From assembly GCA_022393335.1 (NCBI GenBank), contig JAJEKB010019876.1, forward strand, positions 185,080-249,079: a stretch of 64,000 nucleotides of DNA, given 5' to 3'. This document shows positions 59,931-64,000 of the stretch, in pieces. This DNA comes from Macrotrachela quadricornifera (Eukaryota; Rotifera; Eurotatoria; Philodinida; Philodinidae). Every line of letters begins with the position of its first letter. The first letter of the stretch is position 1. The translations under genes were made by a program, and so were the position numbers. Below the pieces are notes generated by a model, which saw nothing but the letters and a program-made list of their open reading frames with translations, searched no databases and was not told the origin of the DNA.

Positions 59931-62900
59931 ATGAGCAATCATTCGATTGAGAACAAACTGCAACAACCGAACATTTACAATAAATATACACCATTCTATG
60001 AATTCATTAAGCCGCAAAGTTTTATATTATTTGATGAAATTCGAGAAAATCTATCGCGCACTACTCAATTGGGTGAATTAGAACCTGGCTTTTCAGTTTG
60101 GTCAGATAAATTTAAAGAATTCATTGCACTTTATGGATTCAATTTTACTATAGTTGATCATGTCAAATTTATTAATTTCTATTTATCTATTCTTTCTATT
60201 ACTGATTTGAATTATATACATGCTCAAATATGTTTTGATATGCTTCACAAGCTTCTGCAGTTCGTATTTTCATTTCGTCTTTGAAAATAATAGAATAACA
60301 TTTTGTAGAAAGATTCGACTAATTACACGAAATGATTTGATAATCGATTGGCGAATATTCTACAAATGGGCTCAACTCATCTATAATAATCATGACAAAA
60401 TACATGGATTAGTCGTTTTGCCTAAGTTCGTATGATTTTTCTTTTATTGAAGAAATGAAAAGATTCATTATTATTTTTAGAAACATTAAAACGTCGCTTT
60501 TTGCTTGTGTACGACTATGTGCTTCATACTTTTCTGCACAGGCCACTCAAGAAATCCTTGATGAATTACGTCCACAAATATATCCATTCGATTCGACCTT
60601 TACTGATACCATGAAAATGTTTACTCTTCTTCTTCCTCTAAATTTACCTCTAGATTTGCACAATCAAGGATTCAAGTTTGTTCATCTTCTCTTCCTGCTG
60701 TTATATCTTTTTCTTTAGATTATGGCTAGCTGAATTTTTTGGTATATGGGAAAGTATACAACAGACATCAGCAGGAAAATCAGTGTGTTATCTTAAATTC
60801 AATATATATTTATTATAATCAAAAAGTCTAATTTAGTATCTTTCTATTATATTTTCATCAGTCGCATGGAATAATATTGGTTATATTAGTTGGGAACCTT
60901 GGATGCCACAGGTATAAAGATATCTTTCTTTTATTTTAAATTAAAACGAGTTATTTTTTTTTTTAGATTTTTACGTGTATACTTAGAAGTTTCTCACTTC
61001 CGATTGGTAAAATGCAAATGTCTTCAGGAGAAAACAGTCACTCTGTGTCAACTTCAACAAAATGGATCATTGCAATGATAGGCAATGGAAGTTCATGTCT
61101 TCAATATTTACAAGATCTATTGATTGCTATGAAAAGTTTCTATCATCCATCAAATAATGGAGCATTTCAAAAAGACCTAGTCAATTTTATTTTGGGACTT
61201 GCTCAAAATTTTGTCGATCGAATACATTTGTGAGTTTAAAACAAAATATTTCTTAGTGTGTGTAGTTTATCTATAAAGTATTTTTTAGAGAACGCACAAG
61301 TCGTCCTGTTTGGTACTTTGCACCATTAGAATCATATCGACTTACTGAACAAGATATTACTGATTTTGTTCATTGTGTGAAAGATTATGCATTCATGTCT
61401 ATTTTTAATAAGGATTATACTGAAGAAGCAGCTAAAACTTGTAAGTATCTTTCGATACTTCGACCAGAATTAATCATACCAACAATTGTTGAAAAGTTTG
61501 ATATTTTTCTTATTTTTCTTGATAATTCATTGATTTTTTTTTCTAGACATTTTGCGTCTGTGAATAGTATGACTGAACCACATCGTTTCATATCAACCGT
61601 AACTTGTTTAACACATATTGCTCGTCAAATAGTTCAACAAACATCTTCGTATTCTCAAGGACAAACTTATGTATTACCATTACTCATGTCTGTATTACCA
61701 GGCATAGATTTAAATGATTTAGAAAAAACATCAGTTACATTAGAATTTCTTGATACTATTCTTATGCTTATTACATGTGTTGATTGTTCATCAGCGATAA
61801 ACAATCGAAATGATTTAACAGAAGTATAATTTAATTTTATTATGGAAAAGAAATGTATTCATATTTTTATAGGTTGAAAAAGAAGTATGTTCATCAACAT
61901 CGAATTTTGAAGATTTCATTGTTGAATTTCTCAATCGAATATTTCAAATGATTGATGTATTATCAACAGATATGTCTGATACTGTCACAAATAATGCAGA
62001 TATTGACATAGATGATATTATGATCAATTGGAAATTATCATCGATCATGTTTAATATTGTTCAACAATGTAGTAGCAAAATTTTTCAAGTATGTAATCGA
62101 AAATCCATTTGATTATTTCTTTCATTGTGTTAAAAAACGCATTTTGTTATACATATAATTTTGAAAATTGATATTTAGATAATTCGGGATAAAGTACTAA
62201 ATTTCGTTTCTGGTGTATGTTTATCATCCAGAGCACGAGATATTGTCTCTAGTCTTGTTGAGGCACTCGTCAAAGGATGTCCAGTCGAAACACTCAAATA
62301 TCTCATGCCTAAAACATGTGAATCCATTGAAAATATATTAAACCATTCTGAATCAACTATGTTATTAACTGATTATAAAGGTGATGTGGAATTAACATGG
62401 TATTTAATTCTCTTTGCTGAACTTGTTCATGCTCGTGGTGATACTCTAATGATTTATAAATCAATGATAATGTCTATTTTTCGTCAATGTATTCATATCA
62501 TTAATAAAAATTCATATGAAACTATTGCTCATGCCATTGAACATTTACTTGAATCACTTACTCATGTGTATCCAATTGATTATCGATTGACAGTTGAAAA
62601 TATTGATGAACCATTTGTTGATTTTTTGCCCATTCGAGTAGGTTTTTTTTTCTTATAAATTCTTATAGAATAAATTATTTAGGCTTGGGGACAATATACT
62701 GATTTTGATAAACTTCAAGCTCAATTTCATATTCCAAATGAAGATGAAATTGATTTTGCTTGTGAATTTGTCAATACATTTTTATATCCTGAATTAACAT
62801 TTTTAAATGAAAATGGTTTAAAAATATCGAATGATGAACGACTGAGATCATTAACTATTATCCAATCTATAATCATCGGATCTTTTCGAATGGTACCAAG

Positions 62901-64000
62901 TATTGAAAGTGAACAAATACAATTTCTGTAAGTCAACACATAGAACATATATGATAGTTTATATAAATAAAAAAATTTATTGTAGTATACCATCTGTTGT
63001 TCCTTATGATTCAAAATATCAAATACAATTTCCAATCTATTCCAAAGGACTAAGTAAGAAAATATATTCATATTCATTGTCGTCAGATTATTTGTCGTAT
63101 TTCAGAATTTAAAGAAAATTTACGAATGCGAATATTCATTGATATTGGAAAGTTACTCGGTAGCTCTTATATTGATTAATAAATATAAATAAATTATAGC
63201 GTTTTTTTTTCAATAGATCTACTGATTGAAAATAATTCGGATGATGTCTCATCAATAACAACAGCTTTGAAAGTAATTACAAATCATATGAACGTCTCAT
63301 TTTAGATTACATATTTCTATTTATAGTTCTATTCATTGATATCTATCTATTATGGTACAAATGAAAGTTACGTTGAACTTTCACGTGATGAATTTACTAC
63401 TCGTGAACAATTATTAAAGAATAAATTGTGTGGTGAGGGGAAAAATAATCGTACTTTATCGATACAAAAAATAGGAATACAAATCGAAGTAATCAAAAAA
63501 AAAAATGAAAAGGTAGTAAACAAAAAAACAAAACATTCTCTATTCTTTAGGAACTCGAATCAAGTAATGTTAAAACATTGAATGATATCGATAGAAAAGT
63601 TATACTTAAATTATTTGAACTATCGATTAATCGATACAGTGAAGTAAATTAAACTTTTTTTTTCTATTAAAAATTTGCAATAAATACCATTCTCAAGGTT
63701 CGTGATACAGCACAAACTGAACTTTTCAATGTTCTCAAATATTATCGATTTTCATTTCAAGTAATTATTGATCCTATCGTCGAAGTGATTAATGCATCAC
63801 CAGATGAAGTTGATCATGATCAAATTAAAGTTTGTCATTTTTTTTATTTATATTAGAATTTATTTAAACATCATTTAGGGTTGTCTCTATATTCTTTTGG
63901 GTAATGATTCAATTTTCTTGCCTACTCAATATTCATGGACAATGAAAGAGAAATTGTGGCCATCAATTGTACGAATGGCTCATGCAGATAAAATTAGTAC
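59931..64000 (+). CDS. PSME4: Proteasome activator PA200 / Blm10, 5' part
   Basis: PA200 caps the 20S proteasome in the nucleus and promotes degradation of acetylated histones. The start at 59931 gives MSNHSIENKLQQPNIYNKYT. In order, family blocks follow: WSDKFKEFIALYGF, the helical exon with PKNIKTSLFACVRLC, LWLAEFFGIWESIQQ, WNNIGYISWEPWMPQ, TCILRSFSLPIGKMQ, MKSFYHPSNNGAFQKDL, RTSRPVWYFAPLES, LSILRPELIIPTIVEK, YVLPLLMSVLPGIDLNDLEK, VDCSSAINNRNDLTEVEKEV and EDFIVEFLNRIFQMID. These are HEAT-like repeats of the family. At least thirteen introns, mostly 45-70 bp, keep the frame where checked (e.g. LLQ/KIR at 60261-60308, LPK/NIK at about 60424-60480). The gene runs off the window end, so the C-terminal bromodomain-like part is not seen. 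Confidence 0.92.

Noticed and set aside
62727..63077. 116-codon antisense frame
   Set aside because: Lies over PSME4 exons whose plus-strand translation matches the family.

Overview
This is a eukaryotic (animal) nuclear genome window, very AT-rich, with compact genes split by many short introns (mostly about 45-70 bp, GT...AG). The mix of metazoan genes (ARPC2, a Kv channel, UBE3B, PRC1, a receptor tyrosine phosphatase, PSME4), an NHL-repeat membrane protein, tiny introns and diverse decayed transposons fits a bdelloid rotifer such as Adineta or Rotaria. That assignment is inference; no rRNA or mitochondrial marker is present.

Layout: 1.2-27.9 kb is gene-dense. In order it holds ARPC2 (-), a decayed partial copy of a Kv channel, the intact Kv channel (+), UBE3B-like HECT ligase (-), a conserved uncharacterised protein (+), an NHL-repeat type I membrane protein (-), an EF-hand protein (-), an ARF/RAS-like GTPase (+), a histidine phosphatase (-), a possible small membrane protein (+), a three-Ig-domain surface protein (+), a VIT/VWA protein (+) and PRC1/MAP65 (+). 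Neighbours are often divergent with about 200-300 bp between starts or convergent with under 350 bp between ends. A 499-bp transposon with subterminal 15-bp repeats sits in one PRC1 intron. From 27.9 to 34.9 kb there is a gene-poor stretch with one tRNA-Asn(GUU), a duplicated 220-bp repeat, SINE-like elements and a near-loopless hairpin. A single-PTP-domain receptor tyrosine phosphatase occupies 34.9-40.1 kb. From 40.2 to 57.4 kb lies a transposon island: a 35-bp minisatellite, SINE-like copies, two non-autonomous hAT-type elements with perfect 8-bp target duplications (one with an empty-site paralogue in this same window), fold-back elements and a dispersed repeat family built on 125-bp units. 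Inside it is an intronless, very basic 369-codon ORF (53135-54244) with a TATA box and no recognised relatives. The window ends within the 5' part of PSME4/PA200 (59.9 kb onward).

Two receptor or channel genes have altered key motifs: the Kv selectivity filter reads TVGYSD instead of TVGYGD, and the phosphatase has an intact HC(X5)R signature but WSG where WPD is expected. All gene models were spliced by eye from the sequence. Exon ends agree with GT/AG and reading frame where stated, but no transcript data were available.
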